This document shows, in pieces, positions 32,586-44,977 of a stretch of 64,000 bases of DNA. The translations under genes and the position numbers were made by a program. How positions within the stretch are numbered: position 1 is the stretch's first letter; every line of letters begins with the position of its first letter. The stretch is taken from NCBI GenBank assembly GCA_032690845.1, contig CM064428.1:22356001-22420000 (forward strand), read 5' to 3'. This stretch comes from Eleusine coracana subsp. coracana (taxonomy: Eukaryota > Streptophyta > Magnoliopsida > Poales > Poaceae). The notes below the pieces were generated by a model that worked only from the letters and a program-made list of their open reading frames with translations, was not told where the DNA came from and did not search any database.

Positions 32586-34079
32586 ACTTGGCTACCCACC
32601 AAGTCCACCCATAAACCACCTTCCTAAATGTGCGAGGATCCAGGCCGCTCATGACCGTGAGCACGGCTGATATAACAGTTTGACACTCTGCAGAGGTTGC
32701 ACAACTTTACCCACAGGTTGGTGATTCTGTCACCCATTAGTGACTAAAGTCTCCCAGTTGCCCAAATCACACTACCATATGTGTGAGGCCAAGAGATCAC
32801 CACAAGGTCGTTCAGAGCGCTTCCCAGCTTGCTAACAATCCACACTAAGGTTTCACCGCTGCGGAATTAAACCATTCCTATAGAAGCCCCCTCTGGCGCC
32901 GTGGCTAGGAGTAAACCGTCCATCGCCTGAGTCCGACACTAAACTGTCCCGTCCTCCTTCCTTGACTGCTCACAGAACTGGGAAGACATCTCGATACTAA
33001 ACCAAGCCTACCCATATCAGCCCTGTGCTTTGCGCTGTTTTCATGGGTGGCCGCTCCACAAACTACTCTTGTGATCCCAAGCAGGTACCACCACAATCCC
33101 ACAGTATTATACCGAGTACACGTGCATACCCACACCATCCTTGCCATCCTCCTGCTTGGATCACCTAGGTTCCATGTTGCTATGAAGGATCACCCATCCC
33201 TCATGATCATTATGTTAAAGTGAATCATTAGTCAATATTAATAATAGACACTTCCATTCCCGACATAGCAAACTTTAAGCATGACATACCCTTACTAATA
33301 AACTACACCAGAACCCAGGCAACAAGGATTAATATGGAACAAGATATGACACATGGGATTCAATATTAACAAGCATGCATAGAGATAGAGAGAATATAAA
33401 ACATAGGTTCAAAATGCATCAAGGACACTTGCCTGGTTCCCCTTGCTGCTGCTGCTCAAAGTCTTCTGGCTGGAGGTCCTGAAAGTTCTCCAACTGCTGG
33501 TCGTCTACTAACGTCACACCGGAAAGACAAGCATACAAACATACTAAGACACAACACACCACACAGTAACATCTTTAATGAAAACTATACTAAGAAAAAG
33601 TACGCGTTGCTATGATCGCGTGAGCGCAACAATCGCCTCAATCCGAGTTACGAGTAAAAAGTTATGAGCATTTGAAGTTCTAGGGGCTAAACTGCAAAAA
33701 TAACCTAAATAGCACGGTCAAGGACTTATTTGTAATTATGAAAAAGTTTAGGGACTAAAGTGTAAAAAGTTAAGGACTAAATTGTAATTAATAAAAAGTT
33801 GAGGGGTGTAAGTGAAAAATTACAGGACCAAAATATAATTAAAAATAAGTTCAGGGGTTAAAATGTAAAATAACAGAAAGGTATATGCTTTATAAAATAT
33901 AAAATATAAAATGAAATAAGTTGAGGGGGTTTCTGAAAAATTATTAGGACCTAAACCTAATTTCCAAAAAGATTGGGGGCCTAATCGTAAAATAAACAGA
34001 ACATACTCTTATTCACGGGGTCCACGGGGTCGTGAACCGGTCGTTGACTAATTAACTAAAAATGTGGACTAGGTCCACG

Positions 34080-34660
34080 GGGTCGTGAACCGGCCGTTGA
34101 CCCGTGGTCCACGGGTCCACCATGGACCACCGATGGCGGCGGCCATTGCCGGCTCCCGGAGCTCGCGGCAGCGACGCGCGGGGCGGCGCGGAGGCGACGC
34201 AACGGGGCGGCGAGGGGAAGGGAGCTCACCGGAGAAAGCGCAGCGCAGCGAGGTGGCCGGAGGCGGCACCTCGAAGCGATGGCGGTGGCGGAGCTCGGTG
34301 GCGGCGCGGCACGGCGGCGAGGCGCGGCGAGGCGGTGGGGTGGGGAAAAGCCGCGCGAGGCGCGGTCCCGCCTTTATATAGGCGCGGGGCCCTAGGGGGC
34401 CTTGGCGCGCACGCCAAGGTCCGGCGGCGGCGGCTGGCGGCTGGGCCCGGCGGCGGCTAGGGTTCGCGGGGGCGGGCGCGGGCGCGCGCGTGGGCCGGGC
34501 GAGGCACGGGGCTGGGTGGGCCGTCGCGGCTGGCTAGCCGAGAGGGAGAGAGGGGCGAGCTGGGCCGCGGGGAGGCTGGCCCAGGCGGGGAAGAGAGAGG
34601 AGGGGGAGGGGAAGAAAAGAGAGTGGGCCAAGGGAGAGGGAGATTCGGCCCAAGAGCCAA
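34080..34660. promoter_or_regulatory. GC-rich promoter region of the Tekay LTR
   Basis: This CpG-rich block contains a minus-strand TATATAAAGG at about 34372-34381, suitable as the Tekay transcription start. The homologous block of the other LTR is at 50606-51190. Confidence 0.65.
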
Positions 34661-34850
34661 GCCTGGTTCTCTTTTCTCTTTTTATTTTCTTTCTCTTTTC
34701 CTAAATTCCTAAAATCAAACCAACACGATTCTTACTCAAGATTTTAAATAGATTTTTCAAGCAATAAAACGCTAGTGCGGCTAACCAGCAAGAGTGCAAC
34801 ATTCGAAATTTTAAAATACCTAGAAGAATTGAAAATGAGGGTGTTACAAA

Positions 34851-34863
34851 CCTACCCCCCTTA
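34851..34863 (-). promoter_or_regulatory. Tekay polypurine tract overlapping the pol stop
   Basis: The minus strand reads TAAGGGGGGTAGG next to the LTR. The TAA that ends pol (34861-34863) is its first three bases. Confidence 0.85.
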
Positions 34864-36520
34864 GGATGAATCTCGTCCTCGAGATTCGGTTGGATCGGAG
34901 AAAAGATTGGGAAACTCCTTCTTCAAGTCTTCTTCTCTTTCCCATGTGGCTTCTTCTTGTGAGTGATTGCTCCATTGCACTTTCCATGTACGGTACTTCT
35001 TATTCCGTGTCATTTTCTCTACCGTCTCGAGAATCTTCACTGGATATTCTTGATAGGCGAGATCTTCTCCAACCTCCAAATCCTCTATGGGTACCTGTTC
35101 CTCTGGAACTCGTAGGCACTTCTTCAATTGAGAGACATGGAAGACATCATGCACCTCGGACAACTGTGGAGGTAGCTCCAACTGATACGCCACTTCACCT
35201 CTTCGTTCCAAGATCTTGAAAGGACCAATATATCGGGGTGCTAGCTTGCCCCTAACATTGAAACGACGAAGTCCTCTCATAGGAGACACCTTCAGATACA
35301 CAAAGTCACCAACCTCAAAACTCAGATCCCTTCTTCTGTGATCGGCATAGCTCATTTGCCTAGTCTGCGCGAGCTTGAGGTTCTCCCTCACGATATGGAC
35401 TTGTCTCTGTGCCTCTTGGAGAATTTCTGGTCCAAACACTTGATTTTCTCCGGTCTCATTCCAAAACAAGGGAGTCCTACACTTTCGACCATACAAAACC
35501 TCAAATGGGGACATCTTCAAGCTTTCTTGGTAGCTATTGTTGTAAGAGAACTCCGCATAAGGAAGGCTCTTGTCCCGGCTATTACCATATTGTAACGCAC
35601 AGGCTCTCAACATGCCCTCAAGAATTTGATTCACCCTTTCAGTCTGTCCATCCGTCTGTGGGTGATATGCTGAACTAAAGTTGAGCCTAGTATCCATCGA
35701 TTCATGTAGCTTCTCCCAGAACCTTGAAGTGAATTGAGTTCCCCTATCGGAAACTATCTTCTTAGGCACACCATGTAGACACATGATCCTAGACATATAT
35801 AGTTCTGCCAACCTTGGTCCACTATAGGTAGTTTTGACGGGGATGAAATGCGCTACCTTGGACAAATGGTCCATTACTACCCATATGGAGTCATAGCCGC
35901 TTTGCGTCCTTGGTAACCCCACAATGAAATCCATACTAATCTCTTCCCATTTCCACTCTGGTATCTTCAAGGGTTGCAAGAGTCCTGCTGGTCGTTGACG
36001 TTCTGCCTTGACTCTTTGGCAAACATCGCATATAACAACATATTCAGCGACAGCTCTTTTCATACCATACCACCAATACCGACTCTTAAGGTCATGATAC
36101 ATCTTAGTACTCCCTGGGTGAATTGAGTATGCCGACTCATGTGCCTCCCGTAGTATTAGTTCCTTGATCTCCTTTACGTCTGGCACACAAAGCCTTTCCT
36201 TGTACCACAAGGTTCCTAGATCATCTACGGTAAAGCCTGGAGCCTTGCCCTCCACAATTTCGAGCTTGATCTCCTGTACCTTAGGATCGTCAAGTTGTCT
36301 CTTCCGGATGTCATGCTCCAGGGTTGAGTCGACTTCCATTGTTGCCACCTCGGTATTAGCAACCCATCCCAAGTTAAGCTTCTCAAATTCCTCGCACAAT
36401 CCTGGCTGCATATCCCTTGCCGCGAGCATACTCAGATGTGACCTCCTACTCAAAGCATCCGCGACAACATTGGCCTTCCCTGGGTGATAGTTGATATTCA
36501 AATCATAATATGTACTTTTC
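34861..36520 (-). pseudogene. Tekay integrase with chromodomain
   Basis: An open frame of 546 codons covers the end of RNase H (A-D-A-L-S-R-R), the zinc-binding domain (H-E-S-A-Y-S-I-H ... C-D-V-C), and the catalytic core with Asp in S-M-D-F-I-V-G, Asp in V-S-D-R-G-T-Q-F and Glu in G-Q-T-E-R-V-N. These are followed by the G-P-F module and a C-terminal chromodomain (residues about 478-535; Y-P-V-K-I-L, K-V-Q-W, E-A-T-W-E-R-E-E-D). The chromodomain is thought to direct integration to heterochromatin. The domain is intact, but a frameshift at about 36501-36515 separates it from RNase H. Confidence 0.92.
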
Positions 36521-36880
36521 CAACCGTCGACGCTGCCTAAGATTAAGGTCCGGTTGAGTAAATATGTACTTTAAACTTTTGTGGTCCAAATAGATCTCAC
36601 ATCGCTTGCCAATGAGATAATGCCTCCATATCTTGAGAGCATGAACCACTGCTGCTAACTCCAAATCATGGGTTGGGTATTTCTCCTCGTGCTTCCTTAA
36701 TTGCCTCGAAGCATATGCGACCATATGACCCTCTTGCATGAGCACACATCCCAGGCCTTGTCCAGAAGCATCACAATAAATGGAGAAAGGCTTCTCCATA
36801 TCTGGCATGGTTAAAATCGGTGCCGTCGTAAGTCTCTTCTTCAACTCTTGGAAACTCGCCTCACGCCTAGGCGTCCACAC
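36503..36880 (-). pseudogene. Tekay RNase H
   Basis: It shows the Y-C-D-A-S-G-Q-G-L-G-C-V-L block, H-D-L-E-L-A-A-V-V and Y-L-D-H-K-S-L acidic motifs, in a frame shifted relative to both RT and integrase. Single-base indels near 36875 (A/G-run) and 36510 explain the frame changes. Confidence 0.87.
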
Positions 36881-38309
36881 AAAATCCTTTCCCCTTTTCC
36901 AACAACTCCGTCATAGGCTTGGCTATCTTGGAGAACCCTTCTATGAATCGCCTATAATATCCTGCTAATCCAAGGAAACTCTGGATGTCGGTGACATTCT
37001 GGGGCGTATTCCAACTTAACACATCTTCTACTTTGCTAGGATCCACAGACACTCCTTCAGCAGAGATGATATGGCCAAGAAAAGACACCTCCTTGAGCCA
37101 AAACTCACACTTGTTTAGCTTTACGTACAACTGGTTCTCCCGAAGCTTCTGCAATACCAAACGAAGGTGCTCCTCATGCTCTTCTTCATTCTTTGAGAAC
37201 ACCAAAATATCATCGATAAACACCACCACAAACTTGTCCAAGTACTCCATGAATACCTTGTTCATCAGATATATGAAGTAGGCAGGGGCATAAGTCAATC
37301 CAAAGGACATGACAGTATACTCATAAAGTCCATATCGAGTGGTGAAGGCGGTCTTGGGTATATCGGATGCCCGAATCTTCAACTGATGATACCCGAAACG
37401 TAAATCAATCTTGGAGAAGACACATGCTCCTCTCAACTGATCAAACAAATCATCTATCCTAGGCAGTGGGTATTTGTTCTTGATGGTTATGGCATTAATG
37501 GCTCGATAATCTACACACATCCTCTGGGTACCATCCTTCTTAGGAATGAAGATAACGGGGGATCCCCATGGGGATGCACTAGGTCGGATAAATCCCTTAT
37601 CTAACAATTCTTGTATTTGCTCCTTAAGTTCAGCTAGTTGGGTAGTGTCCATCCTATAGGGTCGCTTAAATATAGGTGCAGTACTGGGAATCAACTCAAT
37701 AACAAACTCGATGTCTCGATCAGGTGGTATACCTGGCAACTCCTCTGGGAAAACATCAGGAAACTCGTTTACCACCCGGATATCTTGGGTCGAGGCCACA
37801 CCCAATTGATTCAACTTCAATCGGTTGACTGCTCCCTTGTTAATGAGCAATGCATCAGCCACATACTCCAATGCCTTCCCGGTACTAGACGTGAGCTTTA
37901 CTGCTTTCTTGGAACAATCTATTAGTCCCGTATGCCTGCTCAACCAATCCATCCCAAGAATCACATCGATCCCCTTTGACTCAAGCACAATGAGGTTGAC
38001 GGAGAAGTCTACCCCCCTTATCTTAAGGTTTACCTTAGGACAAACATGCCTTGCCTCCATCTCTTCCCCAGGAGAGCTAACAATCATCCTATTCTTTAGC
38101 ATGGATATGGCTAGGTTGTGTTTTTTAACAAAAGCAGCAGATATGAAGGAATGTGATGCTCCAGAATCAAATAAGACAACTACATGATTATCATTTGCGA
38201 GGAACATACCGAGGACGACATCAGGAGATTCTTGAGCATCATCAACAGCCACATGATTGACACGAGCGCGAGCTTGGTTCTGTCTGGCTTGCGTTGGTGC
38301 AGAGTTCAC
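36867..38309 (-). pseudogene. Tekay protease and reverse transcriptase
   Basis: Protease is identified by L-F-D-S-G-A-S-H-S-F (near 38165) and a downstream I-L-G-M-D-W-L block. RT carries R-M-C-V-D-Y-R-A-I-N, D-L-R-F-G-Y-H-Q-L (relatives have R-S-G), and the catalytic F-I-D-D near 37215. The 480-codon frame is uninterrupted. It is separated from gag by a single in-frame TAG (38364-38366) and from RNase H by a frameshift. Confidence 0.9.
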
Positions 38310-38363
38310 ATTGTGGTTAGGAGCAGTGTTCCCACCTTGGGCTGGGGTCTGGTCTGGGTGTCT

Positions 38364-39359
38364 CTAGGGACATTTATTGGCGAAATATCCTGGGTCACCA
38401 CAACGATAGCATGCTCCTCCATTTGCAGGGCTCGATCCATTGTTGGTCTTTGGCGGGGCGGTCATAGCAGGACGAGGGGTCTGGTAAGCGGGACGCTGAA
38501 CCTGACGCTGAGGAGTGAAGAACCCTTGGCCCGTAGGTTGGGTCCTCTGCTGTCCACTATGCTGTCCAGAGCGGAATACAGGCCCACCAGAAGATGATCC
38601 AATACGAGGCTGAGTGTTGCTGCCTCCTTGCTGACCCGGATGCTCCATCTTGCGCTTGCTATCCATCTTCACCCTTCGATTCTCCAGGACTAGAGCTTTA
38701 TCCACCATCTCCTGAAAGTTCGCATAGTCACGAGCCTCCAGAGCATAGGCAAGGCCATTATTCAACCCATCCAGAAAACACTCACACTTCTTCTGATCTG
38801 TGTCCACTTCTCCTGGGGCATACCTAGATAGCTAGGTAAAGCGTGCAACATACTCACTCACTGTCATGGATCCCTGCTTCAGATCCTGGAACTCCTTCTT
38901 CTTCAGTCTTATCACTCCCTGAGGCACATGGTGAGACCTAAAGCTGTTCTGAAACTCTTGCCAGTTAATACTGTCTGGCTCCTCATGAGCTGCAACATAA
39001 GCATCCCACCAATCAGTAGCGGGTCCCACAAGCTAGTGTGCAGCAAACAACACCCTCTCCCTGTTGTTGCATTGCGTGACTTGCAGCTTCTTGTCAATGG
39101 TCTTTAGCCAGTCATCTGCATCCATGGGTTCCACAGAGTGAGAGAAAGTTGGGGGCTTGGTCCGTTGGAAATCTCCAAGCTTGTCTCTAAGCTGGGGAGC
39201 AGCTCCTCCAACACTGTTGTTCTGTTGCTGCACCAAAGTCTGGTGCATGGTCTGGAGAAGTTGTGTCTGTATAGCCATGAGTTGCTCCATAGAGATCTGC
39301 GGAGGTGGCTGCTCTGGTTCCTCCCGGTTGTTGTTTACGTTACGGTTCCCTCTCACCAT
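38364..39359 (-). pseudogene. Tekay gag with three TAG codons
   Basis: Gag starts at the ATG 39359-39357 (M-V-R-G-N-R-N-V-N). The central capsid part has W-W-D-A-Y and F-x-x-x-F-R-S-H-H-V-P motifs, then Y-V-A-R-F-T and a Gln-rich tail. The zinc knuckle reads C-Y-R-C-G-D-P-G-Y-F-A-N-K-C: the expected His is Tyr, which should abolish zinc binding. In-frame TAG codons at 39033-39035, 38832-38834 and 38364-38366 are the only interruptions. At the first two, relatives have Gln. Confidence 0.87.
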
Positions 39360-39708
39360 CTGGTGTAGATTGATAATACGGTTAGACAAAATGGGATGCA
39401 AAGATATGGTGAAGAGAGCCAGAAGATAAATGTGTAGAATACAAGAGATAGACAAAGAGATATCCCCAAACTACTAATCTTTATTAAAAGTATAAAAGAT
39501 AAGTTTGTTGCAAGACATGCCTTGCAACACAAACACACTCATGCAAAAATCGAACCCACACTCATCACACCAATCACACTAGCAAACCAAACCTAAGGAC
39601 GTGCTAATATAAAGCTCTCTCTCGCTAAACTATTACATAGATAAGAATCGACTCTAACCGATAACTAACGACCTATCCTCATGACTCAAAAGACTACCCT
39701 AACGAAGG

Positions 39709-40447
39709 CTACTCCTCGCCATCCTCGTCTTGGTCATCCTGCTTGTTGGCTTCATCCATCAAAAGATCAATGCGAAGAGGGGAACTTGGTGGCACAGGGG
39801 CCGGCGCCTCCTCTGGGTCGTCATCATCAGAAATTCCATCATTTTCCAGCAACATGATCCTCTCCTCCTGCTCGTATAGCCTACAGAGATCATCGATCTT
39901 ATCAAGGGCCTGTTTTGGCAGACGTGTCCATGGCTGAAGAGAGATTTACCTGTTCTGGCAGACGTGTCAAGTTGTTGTTGTTGCTTCCTATAGACATCAT
40001 ACGATTGTCCAAGCTGCCACTAGGCCTCTGCGGAAAGTGAGCGTACTGAGTGTCACGAAGATCCTCATCCTCCTCATGACGAAGAACCTCAAGAGCACGA
40101 CGAGCTGCATCATGAATCTCGGCGTCAAAAGCAGACCTAGGTGACGAGGCGTGGTGTACGCGCCAAGTGTGCTGGTGTCCGTCATCTGTAGCCTTCTCGT
40201 AAAGCACCACTCGCACTTCCCACTTGTAGCGGTCTCCCTGAATGGGCGTCCTGGTGCCGATGTAAAGCGGTGGGGTGCTATAGCCGAGTCCCTGAAGTAT
40301 GCTCCATAGTGTCCTCGGGTAATAGCCATAGTGTCGTCCATCTGAGTGCTGCTCCACCACTGGCTGCATCATCCAAAGGGCGCCTGGTGGAAACTGAGGA
40401 GCTGGGATGACAACGCACTTGCGAGCTGTAAGCCTGTGACGAGCCAT
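39709..40447 (-). pseudogene. Tekay extra ORF upstream of gag, H3-tail-like N-terminus
   Basis: This is the first ORF of the element RNA, starting 200 nt after the primer binding site and in gag orientation. It is 181 codons long (40447-39902) and begins M-A-R-H-R-L-T-A-R-K. After Met removal this matches histone H3 at A1, R2, T6, A7, R8 and K9, in register. The remainder has aromatic and charged motifs (H-Y-G-Y-Y-P-R-T-L-W, D-A-A-R-R-A-L-E-V-L) that I cannot assign to an enzyme. A 40-nt partial duplication at about 39905-39945 shifts the frame; beyond it an acidic reading frame stays open to a TAG at 39709-39711. The function is unknown. Confidence 0.65.
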
Positions 40448-40644
40448 CTATGAAAGTTTGAAAAGAGTGGAAGAAGGAAAAGTTAGCAAAACTTTTGTAA
40501 ACTAAAAGATAATAAAGCAACAAAAACCGAGTGAAAAACAAAGATAAAAGCCAAAAGTTTTGGAAATAGTTTTATCGTAATATAGGTAAAATAATCTCTA
40601 AGATACGACCACTCTATCTAAGCTAGCGTCCTACGGTCGACATG

Positions 40645-40656
40645 GCTCTGATACCA
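40645..40656 (-). promoter_or_regulatory. Tekay primer binding site
   Basis: TGGTATCAGAGC on the minus strand, four bases inside the 5' LTR end, complementary to initiator tRNA-Met. Confidence 0.92.
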
Positions 40657-40660
40657 CTTC

Positions 40661-42811
40661 TGTCACACCCGGTTTTAAGGACAAAACCAGATGCTTATCA
40701 TATGTGTGCCGAGGAACAAGTTTTACACATATCAACAATAAAGTGAATAACAGTATAACCAATATCATTAATAAAGCGTACCATTATTACATAAATAATT
40801 ATCTTTGAAGACTAAATCGACGCTCAAACTAAATAGCAGCGGAAGACACCATAACACCACAGGCAATCGACCGGGGGCACGCACGCCTAGTAGTAGTCTT
40901 CATCAATGTAGTCCATATCTCCATCTTCTGAGCAGCAGTTTATAGTACAACAACAAAGGGAAATAGCAAGGGTGAGCACATGCTGTACTCAGCAAGTGGG
41001 GGAAAACATGACATGCAAGCTTAATAGAAAAAGGCTAACACAATGGTTCATTTGCATAAATGAGCACCTACACCTAGTAGAAAAGCCATCCTATTTACTA
41101 GGTGAAAAGTTCTCACCAATCATCTCATCTGTCCTACACTACAGGTTAAACCACCTGTAACCAACCATGGGTTAAACCGCCCATAGGAAACCATACTACA
41201 GGTTACACCGCCTGTAGCAAACCATGAGTTAAATCGTCCATATGAAACCACACTACAGGTTACACCGCCTGTAGCAAACCATGGGTTAAACCGCCCATAT
41301 GAATCCACACTACAGGTTACACCGCTTGTAGCAAACCAAACTTGGCTACCCACCAAGTCCATCCATAAACCACCTTCCTAAATGTGTGAGGATCCAGGCC
41401 GCTCATGACCATGAGCACGGCTGATATAACAGTTTGACACTCTGTAGAGGTTGCACAACTTTATCCACGGGTTGGTGATTCTGTCACACATAAGTGACTA
41501 AAGTCTCCCTGTTGCCCAAATCACACTACCGTAGGTGTGAGGCCAAGAGATCACCACAAGGTCGTTCAGAGCGCTTCCCAGCTTGCTAACGATCCACGCT
41601 AAGGTTTCACCACTGCGGAATTAAACCGTTCCTACAGAAGCCCCCTCTGGCGCCGTGGCTAGGAGTAAACCGTCCATCACCTGAGTCCGAGAGTAAACCG
41701 TCCCGTCCTCCTTCCTCGACTGCTCACAGAACTGGGAAGACATCTCGATACTAAACCAAGACTACCCATATCAGCCCTGTGCTTTGCGCTGTTTTCCTGG
41801 GTGGCCGCTCCACAAACTACTCTTGTGATCCCAAGCAGGTACCACCACAATCCCACAGTACTATACTGAGTACACGTGCATAACCGCACCATCCTTGCCA
41901 TCATCCTGCTTGGATCACCTAGGTTCCATGTTGGTACGAAAGATCACCCATCCCTCATGATCATTATGTTAAAGTGAATCATTAGTCAATATTAACAATA
42001 GACACTTCCATTCCCGACATAGCAAACTAAGCATGACATACCCTTACTAATAAACTACACCAGAACCCAGGCGACAAGGATTAATATGGAACAGGATATG
42101 ACACATGGGATTCAATATTAACAAGCATGCATAGAGATAGAGAGAATATAAAACATAGGTTCAAAATGCATCAAGGACACTTGCCTGGTTCCCCTTGCTG
42201 CTGCTGCTCAAAGTCTTCTAGCTGGAGGTCCTGAAAGTTCTCCAACTGCTGGTCATCTACTAACGTCACACTGGTAAGACAAGCATACAAACTTACTAAG
42301 ACACAACACACCACACAGTAATATCTTTAATGAAAACTATACTAAGAAAAAGTATGTGTTGCTACGGTCGCGTGAGCGCAAGAATCGCCTCAATCCGAGT
42401 TACGAGTAAAAAGTTATGAGCATTTGAAGTTCTAGGGGCTAAACTGCAAAAATAACCTAAATAGCATGGTCAAGGACTTATTTGTAATTATGAAAAAGTT
42501 TAGGGACTAACGTGTAAAAAGTTAAGGACTAAATTGTAATTAATAAAAAGTTGAGGGGTGTAAGTGAAAATTATAGGACCAAAATATAATTAAAAATAAG
42601 TTCAGGGGTTAAAATGTAAAATAACAAAAAGGTATATGCTTTATAAAATATAAAATATAAAATGAAATAAGTTCAGGGGGTTTCTGAAAAATTATTAGGA
42701 CCTAAACCTAATTTCCAAAAAGATTGGGGGCCTAATCATAAAATAAACAGAACATACTATTTTTCAAAAATTAATTTATTAATTTATTAACTAATTAACT
42801 AAAAACCGTGG
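40661..42811 (-). repeat. Tekay 5' LTR, part 1
   Basis: It matches 31907-34060 of the other LTR and ends at the CRM-A insertion. The LTR resumes at 50606. Without the insertion and one TSD copy the LTR is 2938 bp. Between about 42768 and 42806 it differs completely from the corresponding 34008-34066. Confidence 0.92.
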
Positions 42812-43735
42812 TGATGAGGACATCACTCCTATGGATACACACAACACTCCTCCAAATCTGGACTTGCAAGGTCCAATGACTAGAGCTCGTACACGACAAC
42901 TACATTTAGAGGTGAGCTCGTTCCTACGTTCTTCGCTATATGTTACTTTTGAGAATGGTTTGCTACCTAATGATTATTTTATGATTAGAAACCATGGAGA
43001 GGACCAGGAGATGATGGGAGAAGGATTTGGAAACGTGGAGGGCCAGCAAGGGCTTGGAAGCCAAAGTGGAGGCCCAATCAAAACCGACTTCGAGTCTGTT
43101 TCGGGGCCCAGGACCAGTCTGTACTAAAACGGTCGCCCAGGACGCATACGGACTCGGATTTGGACGTTCTACATATGCACGGAAAGATAAGGAGAATACC
43201 TTTCCAATGCCGCCGGCCTCATGTCAAAATTCATCCGGAGTCATCGGGAATCGTCAAAACAAGAGAGAGTCCAGAATCTGTGTCGGTGCTGCGTCGCTTA
43301 TTTTTTGTCTTTGGGCCTTGTATCTAGTTGAGCCCAATTCGGGGCGCGTCCAGAGGGTCTTGCACGACCCTAGGGTCTTTATATACAGCCACCGCCGCAC
43401 CCTTAGGGTTCGGGTTTTGCTTAGATCAATTCTGTTCATAAACAGTTTCGCCGTTCATCGGTTTGTGAGACCCCAACTTCGAGAGTTTAATCATACATCT
43501 GCAATTGTGTTGCATTATTCGTTGTTCTTGCTTGTGTTCTTGATTCGCAGGCAGGGATTAGCCTTCTCGGCGAGGTCAATCGTCTTTTGGACGGTTGATA
43601 ACCAGAGGAGACGTCGTGCTGCGATTGCGGGGTTTAGAACGTGTTGTTCTGAAGCCGGATCGATTTGTGTGTCGCCTCCGACCAAATCAACTTACCAAGA
43701 ACCTTTCGGAAGATCGGGAACCCTTGTCCACATCA
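42812..43735 (+). repeat. CRM-A 5' LTR (924 bp)
   Basis: Starts TGATGAGGACATC, ends GTCCACATCA. The TATA box TTTATATACA is at 43378-43387, so U3 is about 0.6 kb. U3 contains the same open frame that codes for the pol C-terminus in the 3' LTR. Confidence 0.95.
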
Positions 43736-43737
43736 AG

Positions 43738-43750
43738 TGGTAATCAGAGC
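43738..43750 (+). promoter_or_regulatory. CRM-A primer binding site
   Basis: TGGTAATCAGAGC two bases after the LTR. It matches the initiator tRNA-Met site TGGTATCAGAGC with one extra A. The same form is found in CRM-B (56748) and at 63615. Confidence 0.85.
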
Positions 43751-44977
43751 TTCAGGTGCACCGTCAGGTTCATACTACCCTTTAGTTTTGTTTTCGTGTT
43801 CTTCCTATCGTCCACTAAAAATACCAAAAAAAAAAATTTTCCCCGCCCATAACCACGTGTTTAGCCTTTGCATATTTCAATTTCAGAGTCCGTAGTGTTG
43901 AGTTTGTGCCCTAGTTCTTGTTTAGTCGCTGGTTTAGTTTGTGTTTTTATCGTCAGTAGTGTTTCCCTTGCAACCCTAGCCGCCATCCCCCTCACCATCC
44001 TCGGTTTTGTCGGCTTTGTGTGCTAGGGTTGATTGATCAACACGCCCACCCTAGTCCCACCCTAAACCTACCCTCACCACCTCGGACCAATTTTCATAAA
44101 TCCCACTTTCCGCTGCATCCACCTCGCCAACAAAAAAAAAAAAACTCCCTACCCGACCCCAAGCCCGACTCGGATTTCACTGAAACCACCGGGTTCTTCA
44201 AAACCGATTCCAACACCCCTTCGGTAAAACAGCCATAACTTTTCGCTCGGTTGTCCGTTTTGGCTGAAATTTTTACAGGAGATTCTAGACGAAAAGTTGA
44301 GCATACCCACACTCGGCTACGCCCTGTGTGCCCTCGTCAAAAAATTCAAAAAAAATCGGGAAGATAAAGAAAAAATTCATTCAAGTTGAAACCCGACGTT
44401 TTCTGAAACTTCAAGATTTTCTGTAGGCCACGTCCTAGCTCGGTTTGAGCTGAAATTTTTTCTGGTTTCTCCCTCTTTGCTAGTCAGTTGGAAAAAAATA
44501 TCAAAAAAATAAAATCAAAAAAAAAGAAATTTGGGATTCCTACTAGTGCTCCATCTAGCCCCCTGAAATTTCTGAGTTTGGCTGTTTTACACTAAGCCCC
44601 CTGTTATCGGCTGTGTCCCTTTGTCTCCTTGTTTCTTCTTTGCTATCACTACTGTTCTAGGACATAGTTAGACCAGCAACTAGGGACAAGTTACTTGGGC
44701 ACTTATTCAGCTTTACTATCTGTTTTTGATTTGTGTGCCACTCATATATACATATTTGGCCTTCCTAGCTCTACATACTTCTTCTGGACAGCACATAGGT
44801 TATTTGGTAACCCTTGCAATCGTGGAACACTTCTCCCTGGTATCCTTCGCTTTGTTGTTTTCAGAACTTTGTAAGAGCTTTGCAAGAAGCTTACTTTTGC
44901 TGTGTTGAGAGGCACCACTGCTTAGTAGTTTTGTAGGGATAACCTTCACTTTTTTGTTTCCTGTTTTGGTGTTTCTG
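43751..44977 (+). other. CRM-A untranslated leader
   Basis: A 1.2-kb leader between the primer binding site and gag, with several A-runs (near 43826, 44132, 44510) and no credible ORF. It is nearly identical to 56761-57983. Confidence 0.75.

Larger units (their letters stand above)
31907..34848 (-). repeat. Tekay 3' LTR (2942 bp)
   Basis: On the plus strand it runs from TGTCACACCC to GGTGTTACA. It includes a hairpin-rich tandem repeat (32385-32585), a GC-rich promoter region (34080-34660) and a minus-strand TATA box near 34372-34381. No protein-coding gene is credible within it. Confidence 0.93.

Noticed and set aside
34085..34704. Several overlapping GC-rich ORFs on both strands in the Tekay LTR (also 50607-51256)
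   Set aside because: They lie in the CpG-rich promoter block, overlap in many frames, have Arg/Gly/Pro/Ala composition expected from GC content, and differ in frame between the two LTRs.
43027..43743. 238-codon ORF within CRM LTRs (also 49892, 56037, 62904)
   Set aside because: It spans the TATA box and transcription start, overlaps the pol tail in another frame, and reads through U3, R and U5. It is better explained as chance openness of a young sequence.
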